Part shown: positions 41,046 through 51,273 of the stretch, one piece after another
How the letters are laid out: each line of letters starts with the position of its first letter
Numbering within the stretch: the stretch's first letter is position 1
Origin: Pelomonas caseinilytica
Lineage (GTDB): Bacteria; Pseudomonadota; Gammaproteobacteria; Burkholderiales; Burkholderiaceae_C
Assembly: GCF_021353235.1 (NCBI RefSeq)
Contig: NZ_JAJTWT010000009.1
Span: 183,912-247,911 of the forward strand
DNA: 64,000 nucleotides
Reading direction: 5' to 3'
Position numbers and translations under genes: made by a program
Notes under the pieces: generated by a model
Seen by the model: only the letters and a program-made list of their open reading frames with translations
What the model was told of the DNA's origin: nothing
Database searches by the model: none

Positions 41046-42014
41046 GTGATCCTGCGCTTCACCCTCGAACCTGCCGACAACACCCGCCTGGCCCGGCTGT
41101 GCGGAAGCCTGGACGTCCATCTGCGCGACATCGAGGCCGCCCTGGGCGTCAAGATCACTCGCCGGGATGCCGACTTCCGCATCGACGGTCCCAAGAAGGC
41201 CGCCGAAAGGACCCAGGGCCTGCTCGAGAGCCTCTACGAGCGCGCCAGGCGTCCGCTGTCGGCCGAGACCCTGCAACTGGCCCTGGTCGAGGCCAAGGCG
41301 CCCGCCGACAGGCCGGCGCCCACGCCGGGCGAGGACGGGCCCCTCGTGCTGCGCACCCGCCGGGCCGACCTGTCAGCCCGGACGCCGCGCCAGCATCAAT
41401 ACCTGCAGCAGATCCTCTCGCACGACATCACCTTCGGCCTCGGCCCCGCCGGCACCGGCAAGACCTTCCTGGCCGTGGCCTGCGCGGTGGACGCGCTGGA
41501 GCGCTCCACCGTGCAGCGCATCATCCTCACGCGCCCGGCCGTCGAGGCTGGCGAGCGCCTGGGCTTCCTGCCCGGCGACCTGACGCAGAAGGTCGACCCC
41601 TACCTGCGCCCGCTGTACGACGCCCTCTACGACCTGCTCGGCTTCGACCGCGTCACCAAGGCCTTCGAGAAGGGCCAGCTCGAGGTCGCCCCGCTGGCCT
41701 TCATGCGCGGCCGCACCTTGAACCACGCCTTCGTCATCCTGGACGAGGCGCAGAACACGACGCCCGAGCAGATGAAGATGTTCCTCACCCGCATCGGCTT
41801 CGGCAGCCGCTGCGTCGTCACCGGCGACACCAGCCAGATCGACCTGCCGCGCGGCGTGCAGTCGGGCCTCATCGACGCCGAGCACGTGCTGGCCAAGGTC
41901 AAGGGCATCGCCATGACGCGTTTCACGAGCGCCGACGTCGTGCGGCATCCGCTGGTGGCGCGCATCGTCGAGGCCTACGAGGCTCGGGCCAAGCGGGAAG
42001 GGCGCGAAGCGTGA
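41046..42014 (+). CDS. phoH: PhoH-like ATPase (PhoL/YbeZ)
   Basis: 322 residues. After an N-terminal KH-like segment ('[30 protein letters not shown]'), the NTPase domain has Walker A '[11 protein letters not shown]', Walker B '[23 protein letters not shown]' and '[11 protein letters not shown]'. This is the YbeZ form, which acts with the endoribonuclease YbeY in rRNA maturation and RNA turnover. ybeY follows with a GTGA overlap. The GTG at 41046 begins at the family N-terminus; upstream ATG codons in frame (40980) lie in non-conserved sequence. Here the pair lacks the usual miaB and corC/lnt neighbours. Confidence 0.92.
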   Translation: MILRFTLEPADNTRLARLCGSLDVHLRDIEAALGVKITRRDADFRIDGPKKAAERTQGLLESLYERARRPLSAETLQLALVEAKAPADRPAPTPGEDGPLVLRTRRADLSARTPRQHQYLQQILSHDITFGLGPAGTGKTFLAVACAVDALERSTVQRIILTRPAVEAGERLGFLPGDLTQKVDPYLRPLYDALYDLLGFDRVTKAFEKGQLEVAPLAFMRGRTLNHAFVILDEAQNTTPEQMKMFLTRIGFGSRCVVTGDTSQIDLPRGVQSGLIDAEHVLAKVKGIAMTRFTSADVVRHPLVARIVEAYEARAKREGREA

Positions 42015-42460
42015 GCACGAAGCCTGCACTGAGCCTGTCGCTGCAGTTCGCCGCCCCCCGCCACCGCGCCCTGCTGCCCCGGCACAAGGTGCAGCGCTAC
42101 ATCCGTGCGGCGCTGGAGTTGCCCGGCGAGATCGCCGTGCGCATCGTCGACGCCGAGGAGGGCCGTGCCCTGAACCGCGACTACCGCGGCAAGGACTACG
42201 CCACCAACGTACTGACCTTCGACTACGCCCACGAGCCCGTCGTCGGTGCCGACCTCGTCATCTGCGCGGAGGTGGTGGAGCGCGAAGCCGCCGAGATGGG
42301 CATCCCGCTGCTCGACCACTACGCCCACATGCTGGTGCACGGCACCCTGCATGCCCAGGGTTATGACCACGAGGCCGACGACGAGGCCGAGGCCATGGAG
42401 GCCCGCGAGACCGAGATCCTCGGCGGCCTCGGATTCGCCGACCCGTACCGGCGCCGCTAA
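42011..42460 (+). CDS. ybeY: endoribonuclease YbeY
   Basis: 149 residues. The zinc-binding motif H-x3-H-x5-H is seen in '[18 protein letters not shown]', and '[20 protein letters not shown]' is the conserved substrate-binding region. YbeY trims 16S rRNA 3' ends and takes part in ribosome quality control. It starts at a GTG overlapping the phoH stop. Its stop overlaps the end of the convergent corA gene by four bases. Confidence 0.95.
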   Translation: MSTKPALSLSLQFAAPRHRALLPRHKVQRYIRAALELPGEIAVRIVDAEEGRALNRDYRGKDYATNVLTFDYAHEPVVGADLVICAEVVEREAAEMGIPLLDHYAHMLVHGTLHAQGYDHEADDEAEAMEARETEILGGLGFADPYRRR

Positions 42461-43560
42461 CGGCTCGTCAGATAGCGCTTGCGGCGGAAGAACAGCCACA
42501 GGCCGATGGCGACGACCACCATCAGCGTGGCCGCGTCCCAGAAGCCGCCGGCGTTGTGGATGAGAGGCATCCACTCGAAGTTCATGCCGAAGATGCCGGT
42601 GATGAGGTTCAGCGGCAGGAAGATGGCCGTCAGCACGGTCAGCGTGCGCATGATGCTGTTGGTGCGGTGGCCCAGGGCGCTGAAGTGCATCTGCACGGCC
42701 GATTCGGCGGAGGACTCGAGCCGGCGCACGTGGGTGAGCACGCGTTCGACGTGCTCCAGCACGTCGCGCGAGCGCACCCGCAGCAGCTCGCGTTCGCGGG
42801 TGACATGAGGGTCGCCGTCGGCCGGCCATTCGTCCAGCGCGTCGATCCATTCCTGGATGGCGCTGCGCTGGTCTTCGCAGGTGTCCTCCAGCCGGTGCAG
42901 GGCGTCGCGGCTTTCCAGCAGCAGGGGCCAGTCGTTGAATTCGCTGCTCTGGTCGAGCAGCACGCGCTGCAGGGTGGCGAGTTGGCGGGTCAATAGGCGG
43001 CGCAGTTCGAGATAGCTGTCGACCATGTGGTTGACCATGCGCAGCATCAGGTCGGCCGGGCTGGCCGGCAGGCGCGCGCCGCCGCGCGGGTCGCGCTTCT
43101 CGCGGCCTTCGGTCAGGCGGTCGAGCTTGTGGGCGAAGAACTCCCGAACCTGGCAGTCGGTCGGATGCACCGTCACCAGTACCCGGTCGAACACCGCGAA
43201 GCCCACGGGACTGGTGTCGATGGCCCGCAGCGCGCGTTGGGCTGACGCCAGCGTGCCGTGCTCGTCGTCGACGAACAGGTCCTGGCTGCCCGGTGCGGCG
43301 GCCAGCCGGCGGAACACCAGCATGTCGTACCAGGAGGTGTAGTCGAAGTGGGAGGGCAGCTGGTTGTTGATCAGGTCCGAGACGTGCAGGTCCACGATGT
43401 TGCCGCAGCCCCAGCGGGACAGCGCCTGCTGCAGCACGGGCTCGCCCACCTCGAACACCCGCCGGCCGTAGCCCAGCCACAGGAAGCCCCGCTCCGGCAG
43501 CGTCTCGGGCAGGGCCTCGAGCTCGCGGAAGCTGTCGGGCTCGATGTGGAAGACGCGCAT
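42457..43560 (-). CDS. corA: CorA-family magnesium/divalent cation transporter
   Basis: 367 residues. A large N-terminal cytosolic domain (about 1-290), with long charged helices, is followed by two membrane helices. The first ends in the family's GMN selectivity motif ('[15 protein letters not shown]'), and the second is '[22 protein letters not shown]'. CorA forms pentameric channels for Mg2+ (Co2+, Ni2+). The loop has E-W-M-P in place of the common M-P-E-L, as in more distant CorA/ZntB relatives, so metal preference is uncertain. The gene begins 3 bases after the hemB stop on the same strand. Confidence 0.92.
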   Translation of the reverse strand: MRVFHIEPDSFRELEALPETLPERGFLWLGYGRRVFEVGEPVLQQALSRWGCGNIVDLHVSDLINNQLPSHFDYTSWYDMLVFRRLAAAPGSQDLFVDDEHGTLASAQRALRAIDTSPVGFAVFDRVLVTVHPTDCQVREFFAHKLDRLTEGREKRDPRGGARLPASPADLMLRMVNHMVDSYLELRRLLTRQLATLQRVLLDQSSEFNDWPLLLESRDALHRLEDTCEDQRSAIQEWIDALDEWPADGDPHVTRERELLRVRSRDVLEHVERVLTHVRRLESSAESAVQMHFSALGHRTNSIMRTLTVLTAIFLPLNLITGIFGMNFEWMPLIHNAGGFWDAATLMVVVAIGLWLFFRRKRYLTSR

Positions 43561-43563
43561 GCT

Positions 43564-44692
<1,129 letters not shown>

Positions 44693-44699
44693 GGTCCGC

Positions 44700-44811
44700 G
44701 AATGATAGCCGCAAGGTCGTCATTCCCTGCTTTTCCTCCCTGAGCAGGAGCCTTAGCGTGATGACAGCGATAAGGCTTTCTCAGCCCCGGTCTTGACCGG
44801 GGCTTTTTTTT
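44700..44811 (+). ncRNA. probable small RNA with anti-Shine-Dalgarno loop and intrinsic terminator
   Basis: About 112 bases between a promoter and a strong terminator, with no ORF. Four stems can be drawn: GAATGA/TCATTC (44700-44705 with 44720-44725), CCTGCT/AGCAGG (44726-44731 with 44743-44748), AGCCTTA/TAAGGCT (44749-44755 with 44771-44777), and the terminator AGCCCCGG/CCGGGGCT followed by eight T's (44783-44811). The second hairpin exposes TTTCCTCCCTG, complementary to ribosome-binding sites. It is not recognised as a named RNA family. It lies between divergent hemB and hemJ. Apart from the terminator, the rest of the 406-base gap shows nothing else. Confidence 0.65.
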
Positions 44812-44974
44812 GATCTGTGCCGAAGCGCCACGCCGCTTCGCGCCCTGGCCTGCGCAGCCGCGCAGCGCACCTGCCGGCGCGGCTTCTGCCCATTTCCAAG
44901 ACCGGCCGCTTCGCGCCCGGTCTTGACGCCGGTCTGTGTGACCCCGTAGAAGGCTTGCTGCAAATGGCCCTGCC

Positions 44975-44980
44975 CATAAT
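44975..44980 (+). promoter_or_regulatory. CATAAT -10 box 6 bases before hemJ
   Basis: CATAAT (five of six consensus bases) ends 6 bases before the hemJ ATG, separated by GCCTCC, which is not a ribosome-binding site. A leaderless hemJ transcript is likely, independent of the small RNA upstream. No good -35 was found. Confidence 0.5.
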
Positions 44981-44986
44981 GCCTCC

Positions 44987-45415
44987 ATGCTCTGGGTCAA
45001 AGCCTTCCACATCGTCTTCGTCGCGGCCTGGTTCGCGGGTCTGTTTTACCTGCCGCGGATCTTCGTCAACCTGGCCATGGTGCCGGCCGACAGCCACGCC
45101 GAGCGCGAGCGGCTGCTGCTGATGGCGCACAAGCTGCACCGCTTCTCGAGCGTACTCATGGGCGTGGCCCTGGTGCTCGGGCTGTGGGTCTGGCTGGGCT
45201 TCGGCGCGACGCGTTTTTCCGGCAGCTACTGGCTGCATGCCAAGTTGCTGCTGGTGGTCGGCGTCGTCGGCTACCACCACGTGAACCGCCGCCTGCTGCG
45301 CGACTTCGAGCAGCTCTCCAACCGGCGCAGCCACCGCTGGTTCCGCGTCTACAACGAGACCTCGGTGCTGCTGTTCACCGCCATCGTCGTGCTGGTGACC
45401 GTCAAGCCCTTCTGA
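44987..45415 (+). CDS. hemJ: protoporphyrinogen IX oxidase HemJ (CopD family)
   Basis: 142 residues, four membrane helices. The HemJ signature is complete: 'WVKAFHIVFVAAWFAGLFYLPRIFVNL', 'MAHKLHRFSSVLMGVALVLG', 'WLHAKLLLVVGVVGYHHVNRRLLRDF' and 'YNETSVLLFTAIVVLVTVKPF'. HemJ carries out the six-electron oxidation of protoporphyrinogen in bacteria without HemG/HemY. The conserved His in helix 1 and Lys in helix 3 are present. Location near hemB supports a heme role. It is followed 10 bases later by the VanZ-like gene. Confidence 0.92.
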   Translation: MLWVKAFHIVFVAAWFAGLFYLPRIFVNLAMVPADSHAERERLLLMAHKLHRFSSVLMGVALVLGLWVWLGFGATRFSGSYWLHAKLLLVVGVVGYHHVNRRLLRDFEQLSNRRSHRWFRVYNETSVLLFTAIVVLVTVKPF

Positions 45416-45425
45416 GGGCCGCCCG

Positions 45426-46526
45426 ATGCGCCGTCGGCAAAGCTCCGCCACCTGGCTGCTGCTGGCCCACGCGGGGCTGGTGATCTATGCCAGCCTCTAT
45501 CCCTTCTGGCCCTGGCGCTGGCCGCCCGGCATGGGCGTGCCGTGGCTGTTCAGCCTGCATTGGCCGGGGCGCTTCTACGCCTTCGACGTGGAAGCCAACC
45601 TGCTCGGCTACATCCCGCTGGGCCTGCTCGGCTTCGCGGCGGCCATGCGGTCGGGCTGGGGCCTGCGCGGCGGTCTGCTGCTGGGGCTGCTGCCCGGGCC
45701 GCTGCTGTCGCTGCTGATGGAGACGCTGCAGTTCTTCCTGCCGGGCCGCGTGCCGTCTCTGTCCGATTGGGCACTGAACTCGGCCGGCAGCACCCTCGGT
45801 GCAGTGCTGGGCTTGATGCTCAGCGCCCTCGGCGGCCTGGAACGCTGGGAGGACGTGCGCGACCACTGGTTCGGCGCCAGCAGCGCGCCCGCCCTGGCCC
45901 TGCTCGCCCTGTGGCCCCTGGCCCTGCTCTATCCCACGCCGCTACCCTTCGGCCTGGGGCAATGGCTGCCCTGGTGGCGCGAGACGCTGATGGACGCCCT
46001 CGCCGGCACGCCCTGGGCCCTGGACTGGGGCGACGCCGTGACGGTGGAGCACGAGCTGCCGCCGGGCCTGGAGGCCCTGGCCATCGGCCTGGGGCTGCTC
46101 GCGCCGGTGCTGCTGATGATCACGGTCGCGCGGCCGGGCTTGCGGCGCCTGGCGCTGGCCGGCGGCGCCGTGCTGCTCGGCCTGCTGGGCACGGCCACGT
46201 CCACGGCCATGGCCTTCGGGCCGGACCATGCCTGGGCCTGGCTCAGCGAGGCCACGCGGCCCGGCGTCGGCCTGGGCGTGGTGCTGTCGCTGCTGGCCTG
46301 CGTGCTGCCCTCGCGCGTGGCGGCGGCCCTGGGCCTGTTCGTGCTGTGCGCCCTCGTCGGCCTCATCAGCATCGCGCCCAGCGACCCCTACCTGGCGCTC
46401 AACATGCAGGCCTGGGAGCACGGCCGTTTCGTCAACCTCTACGGGCTGACCCGCTGGCTGGCCTGGACGTGGCCTTTCGTTGCACTCGTCTGGCTTGCGG
46501 CACGCCTCGTGCAAAAGTCACAGTGA
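45426..46526 (+). CDS. VanZ-like multi-spanning membrane protein
   Basis: 366 residues, about ten hydrophobic helices. The first 140 residues are a VanZ-like domain: 'YASLYPFWPWRW', 'DVEANLLGYIPLGLLGFAAAMR', 'LLSLLMETLQFFLPGRVPSLSDWALNSAGSTLGAVLG'. The second half is an unassigned membrane domain. VanZ itself gives low-level teicoplanin resistance in enterococci; the role of proteobacterial homologues is unknown and resistance should not be assumed. The gene starts 10 bases after hemJ and precedes a ferredoxin gene by 14 bases. Confidence 0.85.
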   Translation: MRRRQSSATWLLLAHAGLVIYASLYPFWPWRWPPGMGVPWLFSLHWPGRFYAFDVEANLLGYIPLGLLGFAAAMRSGWGLRGGLLLGLLPGPLLSLLMETLQFFLPGRVPSLSDWALNSAGSTLGAVLGLMLSALGGLERWEDVRDHWFGASSAPALALLALWPLALLYPTPLPFGLGQWLPWWRETLMDALAGTPWALDWGDAVTVEHELPPGLEALAIGLGLLAPVLLMITVARPGLRRLALAGGAVLLGLLGTATSTAMAFGPDHAWAWLSEATRPGVGLGVVLSLLACVLPSRVAAALGLFVLCALVGLISIAPSDPYLALNMQAWEHGRFVNLYGLTRWLAWTWPFVALVWLAARLVQKSQ

Positions 46527-46540
46527 GAGAATCCGCGGCG

Positions 46541-46867
46541 ATGAGCTACTACCAGCGCCACGTCTTTTTCTGCCTCAACCAACGCACCAATGGCGAGGCC
46601 AGTTGCGGCGACCACGACGCCCAATCTGCCTTCGACCACTGCAAGGCCCGCGTCAAGCAGCTCGGCCTGGCCGGCAAGGGCGGCGTGCGGGTCAACAAGG
46701 CCGGCTGCCTGGACCGCTGTGCCGGCGGCCCGGTGGCCGTCGTCTACCCCGAGGCCGTCTGGTATTCATGGGTGGACCAGGCCGACCTCGACGAGATCGT
46801 CGAGCGCCACCTGCGTGACGGCGAGGTCGTCGAGCGCCTGGTGCTGCCGGACGCCATCGGCCGATGA
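46541..46867 (+). CDS. thioredoxin-like [2Fe-2S] ferredoxin
   Basis: 108 residues. The cluster cysteines are arranged as in Shethna/thioredoxin-like ferredoxins: Cys in 'VFFCLNQRTNGEASCGDHDA' (about 11 residues apart) and a second pair in 'NKAGCLDRCAGGPVAVVYPE'. These small soluble proteins carry single electrons; the partner is not known. It overlaps the hydrolase gene by ATGA, and the two are commonly found together in Betaproteobacteria. Confidence 0.9.
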   Translation: MSYYQRHVFFCLNQRTNGEASCGDHDAQSAFDHCKARVKQLGLAGKGGVRVNKAGCLDRCAGGPVAVVYPEAVWYSWVDQADLDEIVERHLRDGEVVERLVLPDAIGR

Positions 46868-47487
46868 ACGCGCAGACCGAGAAACGCCTCGTCGCCGGCC
46901 CGGCCGGCCAGATCGAGGTGGCCGTCGACTTGCCGCCCGCCGGCACGGCGCCCGCCGGCACCGCGCTGATCTGTCATCCCAATCCCACGCAGGGCGGGAC
47001 GATGGACAACAAGGTCGTGCAGACCCTGGCGCGTGCCTTCATCCAGCTCGGCTGGCGCGCCGTGCGCTTCAACTTCCGTGGCATCGGCAAGTCGATGGGC
47101 ACCTGGGACGAAGGCCGCGGCGAGATCGACGATGCCGTCGCCGTCCTGGAGGCCGTGCGCGCGCCCGGTGAGCCCGTTGTCCTGGCCGGTTTTTCCTTCG
47201 GCGGCTACGTCGCCTCCCGCGCCGCCCAGCGCCTGGCTGAGCCGGCGCGTCGCCTCGTCCTCGTCGGGCCGGCCACCAGCCGCTTCGACACCGCTCCCGT
47301 GCCAGCCGACACCGTGGTGATCCACGGCGAAGTCGACGACGTCGTACCGCTGGCCTCGGTGCTGGACTGGGCCCGGCCGCAGAACCTGCCCGTCACGGTC
47401 GTGCCCGGCGTGGGCCATTTCTTCCACGGGCAGTTGCCGCTGCTCAAGTCCCTCGTGGTGCGCGCCTTCGATCCCGCGAAGCTCTGA
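46864..47487 (+). CDS. alpha/beta-hydrolase
   Basis: 207 residues. 'LICHPNPTQGGTMDNKVVQTLARAFIQLGWRAVRFNFRGIGKSMG' gives the oxyanion region, 'LAGFSFGGYVASRAAQ' is the nucleophile elbow with the catalytic Ser, and 'VIHGEVDDVVPL' and 'VPGVGHFFHG' carry the Asp and His. This is the short serine-hydrolase class (COG2945), of unknown substrate. It is translationally coupled to the ferredoxin and followed by dacC after 23 bases. Confidence 0.9.
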   Translation: MNAQTEKRLVAGPAGQIEVAVDLPPAGTAPAGTALICHPNPTQGGTMDNKVVQTLARAFIQLGWRAVRFNFRGIGKSMGTWDEGRGEIDDAVAVLEAVRAPGEPVVLAGFSFGGYVASRAAQRLAEPARRLVLVGPATSRFDTAPVPADTVVIHGEVDDVVPLASVLDWARPQNLPVTVVPGVGHFFHGQLPLLKSLVVRAFDPAKL

Positions 47488-47510
47488 GCTGTGCGGCCCG
47501 AGTTGATCCG

Positions 47511-48656
47511 ATGAAACGACTGCTTGCCTCCTTCCTCGCCGCACTGGCGGTGACCGCCCAGGCCCAGGCCCCGCAACCTCCCGAGATCGCCGCCCGCAAC
47601 TACGTGCTGGTCGACCTCACCTCGCACAAGACCCTGGCCGAGCGCGAGGCCGACGTGCCGCAGGACCCGGCCTCCCTCACCAAGCTGATGACGGCCTACA
47701 TCGTCTTCGGCGCCCTGCGCGACAAGAAACTGACGCTGGAGCAGACCCTGCCCGTGTCCAAGCGCGCCTGGGACGAGCGCAAGCGCGACCCCTCGCTGAT
47801 GTTCCTCGACACGACGATGACGCCCAAGGTCGACGAGCTGCTGCGCGGCCTCATCATCCAGAGCGGCAACGACGCCGCCGTGGCTCTGGCCGAGGGCGTG
47901 GCCGGCACCGTCGAGAACTTCGTGCAGCTGATGAACCGCCAGGCCCAGGCCTGGGGGCTGAAGAACACCGAGTTCAAGAACGTGACCGGCATGACCGAGC
48001 CCGGCCACAAGAGCAGCGCCCGCGACATCGCCATCACGGCCGCCCACATCATTTCGGACTTCCCCGAGTACTACGGCTACTACGCCCAGCGCGACTACAC
48101 CTTCAACAAGATCCGCCAGGACAACCGCAACCTGCTGCTGCGCCGCGACCCCACCGTGGACGGCATGAAGACCGGCTACACCGACGCCGCCGGCTACTGC
48201 CTCGTCGCCAGCGCGAACCGCGACTTCCCCAATGGCAAGCGCCGCCTGCTGTCGGTCGTCTTCGGCACGGCGACCAAGGAAGCCCGGGCCAGCGAGAGCC
48301 AGAAGCTGCTGAACTGGGGCTACACCGCCTTCGACGCCGTCAAGATCTTCGATGCCGGCAAGGCCATCGCCACCGTGCCGGTCTGGAAGGGCGAGGTCCA
48401 GGAGGCCAGGCTCGGTGCCGCCGACGCCATCTACGTGGCCGTGCCCCACGGCGACGCGAGCAAGCTGCAGACCCAGGTCGAACGCATCGATCCGCTGGTG
48501 GCCCCCTTGAATAAAGGCCAGCGCGTCGGCACCTTGAGGGTGACGACGACGAGCGGCTCGCCCGTCGCCGAAGTGCCGCTGATCGTCCAGGAAGCCGTCC
48601 CCGTCTCCGGGGTGTTCGGCCGCGCCTGGGACTCGATCCGGCTCTGGATCAAGTGA
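47511..48656 (+). CDS. dacC: D-alanyl-D-alanine carboxypeptidase (PBP5/6 type)
   Basis: 381 residues with a Sec signal peptide ('MKRLLASFLAALAVTAQAQA'). Active-site motifs are Ser55-x-x-Lys58 ('ASLTKLM'), Ser118-Gly-Asn ('IQSGNDAA') and Lys220-Thr-Gly ('MKTGYTDAAGY'). A beta-rich C-terminal domain ends in an amphipathic membrane anchor ('FGRAWDSIRLWIK'). It trims terminal D-alanine from peptidoglycan stem peptides in the periplasm. dacC-ybeD-lipB-lipA is a conserved proteobacterial order, here broken by one reverse gene. Confidence 0.95.
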   Translation: MKRLLASFLAALAVTAQAQAPQPPEIAARNYVLVDLTSHKTLAEREADVPQDPASLTKLMTAYIVFGALRDKKLTLEQTLPVSKRAWDERKRDPSLMFLDTTMTPKVDELLRGLIIQSGNDAAVALAEGVAGTVENFVQLMNRQAQAWGLKNTEFKNVTGMTEPGHKSSARDIAITAAHIISDFPEYYGYYAQRDYTFNKIRQDNRNLLLRRDPTVDGMKTGYTDAAGYCLVASANRDFPNGKRRLLSVVFGTATKEARASESQKLLNWGYTAFDAVKIFDAGKAIATVPVWKGEVQEARLGAADAIYVAVPHGDASKLQTQVERIDPLVAPLNKGQRVGTLRVTTTSGSPVAEVPLIVQEAVPVSGVFGRAWDSIRLWIK

Positions 48657-48955
48657 CCGAGACCGCCACCATGAACCTGCCGCCCGACATCCCGCCCGAA
48701 CAGTCCCTGATCGAATACCCCTCGCAGTTCCCGATCAAGGTCATGGGCGCGCACGTCGAGGGCTTCGTCGAGGCCATCACGGCCGTGGCCCTGCAGTTCG
48801 ACCCGGGCTTCGACCCCGGCACCATCGAGCATCGGCCGAGCAAGGGCGGCAACTACCTGGGCCTGACCATCACCATCACGGCCACCAGCCGCGAGCAGCT
48901 CGACGAGCTCTACCGCACGCTGACGACCCACCCGATGGTCAAGGTCGTCTTCTGA
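48653..48955 (+). CDS. ybeD: YbeD/DUF493 family protein
   Basis: About 100 residues: 'LIEYPSQFPIKVMGAHVEGFVEAITAVALQFD', and the ending 'GLTITITATSREQLDELYRTLTTHPMVKVVF'. This small ferredoxin-like-fold protein is of unknown biochemical role; it is often encoded between dacA and lipB. Translation probably starts at the GTG overlapping the dacC stop, although the ATG at 48671 is an alternative. Confidence 0.9.
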   Translation: MTETATMNLPPDIPPEQSLIEYPSQFPIKVMGAHVEGFVEAITAVALQFDPGFDPGTIEHRPSKGGNYLGLTITITATSREQLDELYRTLTTHPMVKVVF

Positions 48956-49585
48956 TCAGCTCGACGCCTCGGCGTCCTGCATGGCCTTGAGCTTGGTCTT
49001 GGCCGCGTCGTCGCCGTTGCGGGCCGCCGCGTCGTACCAGTAACGCGCCAGCCGGGCGTCGGCTTCCACACCCAGCCCCGTCTCGAACATCGAGGCGACG
49101 AGGTATTGCGCGCCGACGTCGCCCGCCTTGGCCGCCTCCAGATACCAGCGGTGGGCCTGGGCCATGTCCTGCGGGCGGCCGCGGCCGAGGTAGTAGCAGG
49201 TCGCGACGGCCAGGGCGCCGTCGGGGTGGCCGTGCCCGGCGGCGCGCTCGAACCAGCCGCAGGCCGCCTTGGGGTCGGGCCGGCCGTGGCGGCCCTGCTC
49301 GATCATTTCCCCGAGGGCGTTCTCGGCAATGGCCGACTGCTGCGCCGCCGCCCGCTGCAGCCACTGCCAGGCGCGTGCGTCGCTCGCGCCCGGCAGCTCG
49401 CGGCGCAGGTTCATCATGGCCAGGTTGAACTGCCCGAGGGGCTCGCCGCGTCGAGCCGATTCGGCGAACCCACGGGCCGCGGCCTTGAGGTCGCCGTCGT
49501 CGTAGGCGGCGAGGGCGTCGGCCAGCGGCGTGGCATGCGCCGCCGCGGCGGCGAGGAGCAGGGCAGCGGTCAGGAGTGTCTTCAT
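48956..49585 (-). CDS. Sel1-repeat (SLR) periplasmic protein
   Basis: 209 residues with a signal peptide ('[18 protein letters not shown]'). Five or so Sel1-like repeats follow, each with the A-x2-W-x3-A-A-x-Q or G-x3-A pattern ('[27 protein letters not shown]', '[29 protein letters not shown]', '[29 protein letters not shown]', '[23 protein letters not shown]'). These are protein-binding helical scaffolds; the partner is unknown. It is encoded on the opposite strand inside the otherwise conserved ybeD-lipB interval. Confidence 0.88.
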   Translation of the reverse strand: MKTLLTAALLLAAAAAHATPLADALAAYDDGDLKAAARGFAESARRGEPLGQFNLAMMNLRRELPGASDARAWQWLQRAAAQQSAIAENALGEMIEQGRHGRPDPKAACGWFERAAGHGHPDGALAVATCYYLGRGRPQDMAQAHRWYLEAAKAGDVGAQYLVASMFETGLGVEADARLARYWYDAAARNGDDAAKTKLKAMQDAEASS

Positions 49586-49629
49586 GGGTTCGAGTCGGCT
49601 TGGGGCGGCGAGGCCTTACGGGGCCTGCC

Positions 49630-49635
49630 TATGAT
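49630..49635 (+). promoter_or_regulatory. TATGAT -10 box 7 bases before lipB
   Basis: TATGAT (five of six consensus bases) ends 7 bases before ATG 49643. There is no ribosome-binding site for that codon. This supports the 49643 start over the in-frame ATGs at 49631 and 49634, which would lie inside the promoter. Confidence 0.5.
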
Positions 49636-49642
49636 GCCGTGC

Positions 49643-50311
49643 ATGATCGTCAAGACTCTCGGGCGGGTGGAATACCTGCCCACGCTGGAGGCCATGCGCG
49701 CCTTCACCGCGGCCCGCACGGCAGACACGCCGGACGAACTCTGGCTGTGCGAGCACCCGCCCACCTTCACCCAGGGCATCGCCGGCAGGCCCGAGCACCT
49801 GCTGCTGCCCGGCGACATTCCCGTCGTGCCGACCGAGCGCGGCGGCCAGGTCACCTACCACGGCCCCGGCCAGGTGACGGCCTATCCGCTGGTCGACCTG
49901 CGCCGCCTGGGCATCTTCGTCAAGGAATACGTCTTCCGCCTGGAGACGGCGCTGATCCAGACGCTCGACAGCTATGGCGTCACCGGGCTGCGCGTGGCCG
50001 GCGCGCCCGGCATCTATGTGCGCCCGGCCGACCCGGGCGGTCATGCGGCCCTGGCAGGCCCGGCCGACCCGAACGACCCGTTCAAGGGGCTGGCCAAGAT
50101 CGCCGCGCTGGGCATCAAGGTCAGCCGCCATTGCACCTACCACGGCCTCGCGCTGAACGTCGCCATGGACCTGGAGCCCTTCCTGCGCATCAATCCCTGT
50201 GGGTATCAGGGGCTGGCCACCACGTCCCTCGATAAAATCGGGGTTTTCACCGACTGGCCGACCGCGGCCTCCCGGCTCGCCGAGCGGCTCTCGGCCCAGT
50301 TGAGCACCTGA
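49643..50311 (+). CDS. lipB: octanoyl-[acyl carrier protein]:protein octanoyltransferase
   Basis: 222 residues. LipB signatures: '[17 protein letters not shown]', '[37 protein letters not shown]', the catalytic Lys in '[22 protein letters not shown]' and the nucleophile Cys in '[14 protein letters not shown]'. It moves octanoyl groups from ACP to lipoyl domains of 2-oxoacid dehydrogenases and the glycine cleavage H protein. lipA follows after two bases. Confidence 0.95.
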   Translation: MIVKTLGRVEYLPTLEAMRAFTAARTADTPDELWLCEHPPTFTQGIAGRPEHLLLPGDIPVVPTERGGQVTYHGPGQVTAYPLVDLRRLGIFVKEYVFRLETALIQTLDSYGVTGLRVAGAPGIYVRPADPGGHAALAGPADPNDPFKGLAKIAALGIKVSRHCTYHGLALNVAMDLEPFLRINPCGYQGLATTSLDKIGVFTDWPTAASRLAERLSAQLST

Positions 50312-50313
50312 CC

Positions 50314-51273
50314 ATGTCCGACACGACCTACGACCCGTCGATCAAGCAGAAGGCCGAGGCCAAGACCTCCCGCATCCCGATCAAGATCGTGCCGGCCGAG
50401 GTGCTCAAGAAGCCCGACTGGATCCGCGTCAAGGCGGGCTCGCCGACGACCCGCTTCTACGAGATCAAGCAGATCCTGCGCGAACACAAGCTGCACACCG
50501 TCTGCGAGGAGGCGAGCTGCCCCAACATCGGCGAGTGCTTCGGCCACGGCACCGCCACCTTCATGATCATGGGCGACAAGTGCACGCGCCGCTGCCCCTT
50601 CTGCGACGTGGGCCATGGCCGGCCCGACCCGCTGGACGCGAGCGAGCCCGAGAACCTGGCGCGCACCATCGCCGCCCTCAAGCTCAAGTACGTGGTCATC
50701 ACCAGCGTCGACCGCGACGACCTCAAGGACGGCGGCGCCGGCCACTTCGCCGAGTGCATCACCAAGGTCCGTGAACTCAGCCCGTCGACGCGCATCGAGG
50801 TGCTGGTGCCCGACTTCCGTGGCCGTGCCGACCGGGCGCTGAACATCCTCAAGGCCGCCCCGCCCGACGTGATGAACCACAACCTCGAAACCGCGCCGCG
50901 CCTGTACAAGGAGGCCCGCCCGGGGTCGGACTACGAGTTCAGCCTGAACCTGCTCAAGCGCTTCAAGGAGGAAGTGCCGGGCGTGCCGACCAAGAGCGGC
51001 ATCATGGTGGGCCTGGGCGAGACCGACGACGAGATCCGCCAGGTCATGCGCGACATGCGCGCGCACAACATCGACATGATCACCATCGGCCAGTACCTGG
51101 CGCCCTCGGGCCACCACCTGCCGGTGCGCCGCTATGTCACGCCGGACGCCTTCAAGCAGTTCGAGAAGGAAGCCTACGAACTCGGCTTCACCCACGCCGC
51201 GGTGGGCGCCATGGTGCGTTCCAGCTACCACGCGGACCAGCAGGCCCACGCGGCCCTGAACGCCGGCGCCTAA
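50314..51273 (+). CDS. lipA: lipoyl synthase
   Basis: 319 residues, a radical-SAM enzyme that inserts two sulfurs into octanoyl-lysine. The auxiliary cluster motif is C-x4-C-x5-C ('[12 protein letters not shown]') and the radical-SAM cluster motif C-x3-C-x2-C ('[10 protein letters not shown]'). '[23 protein letters not shown]', '[23 protein letters not shown]' and the final '[15 protein letters not shown]' with the conserved R-S-S-Y complete the family pattern. It forms an operon with lipB. Confidence 0.97.
   Translation: MSDTTYDPSIKQKAEAKTSRIPIKIVPAEVLKKPDWIRVKAGSPTTRFYEIKQILREHKLHTVCEEASCPNIGECFGHGTATFMIMGDKCTRRCPFCDVGHGRPDPLDASEPENLARTIAALKLKYVVITSVDRDDLKDGGAGHFAECITKVRELSPSTRIEVLVPDFRGRADRALNILKAAPPDVMNHNLETAPRLYKEARPGSDYEFSLNLLKRFKEEVPGVPTKSGIMVGLGETDDEIRQVMRDMRAHNIDMITIGQYLAPSGHHLPVRRYVTPDAFKQFEKEAYELGFTHAAVGAMVRSSYHADQQAHAALNAGA

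Noticed and set aside
40880..42460. A long frame fused upstream of YbeY
   Set aside because: The upstream portion is the shadow of phoH in another frame. YbeY starts at the GTG overlapping the phoH stop.
45426..46526. VanZ-like gene as a glycopeptide resistance determinant
   Set aside because: Only the membrane domain is shared with VanZ. No other van genes are present and proteobacterial homologues have no shown resistance role.
46864..47487. Hydrolase as part of an electron-transfer enzyme with the ferredoxin
   Set aside because: The genes are coupled, but the hydrolase has no redox motif. Linkage alone does not support a shared reaction.
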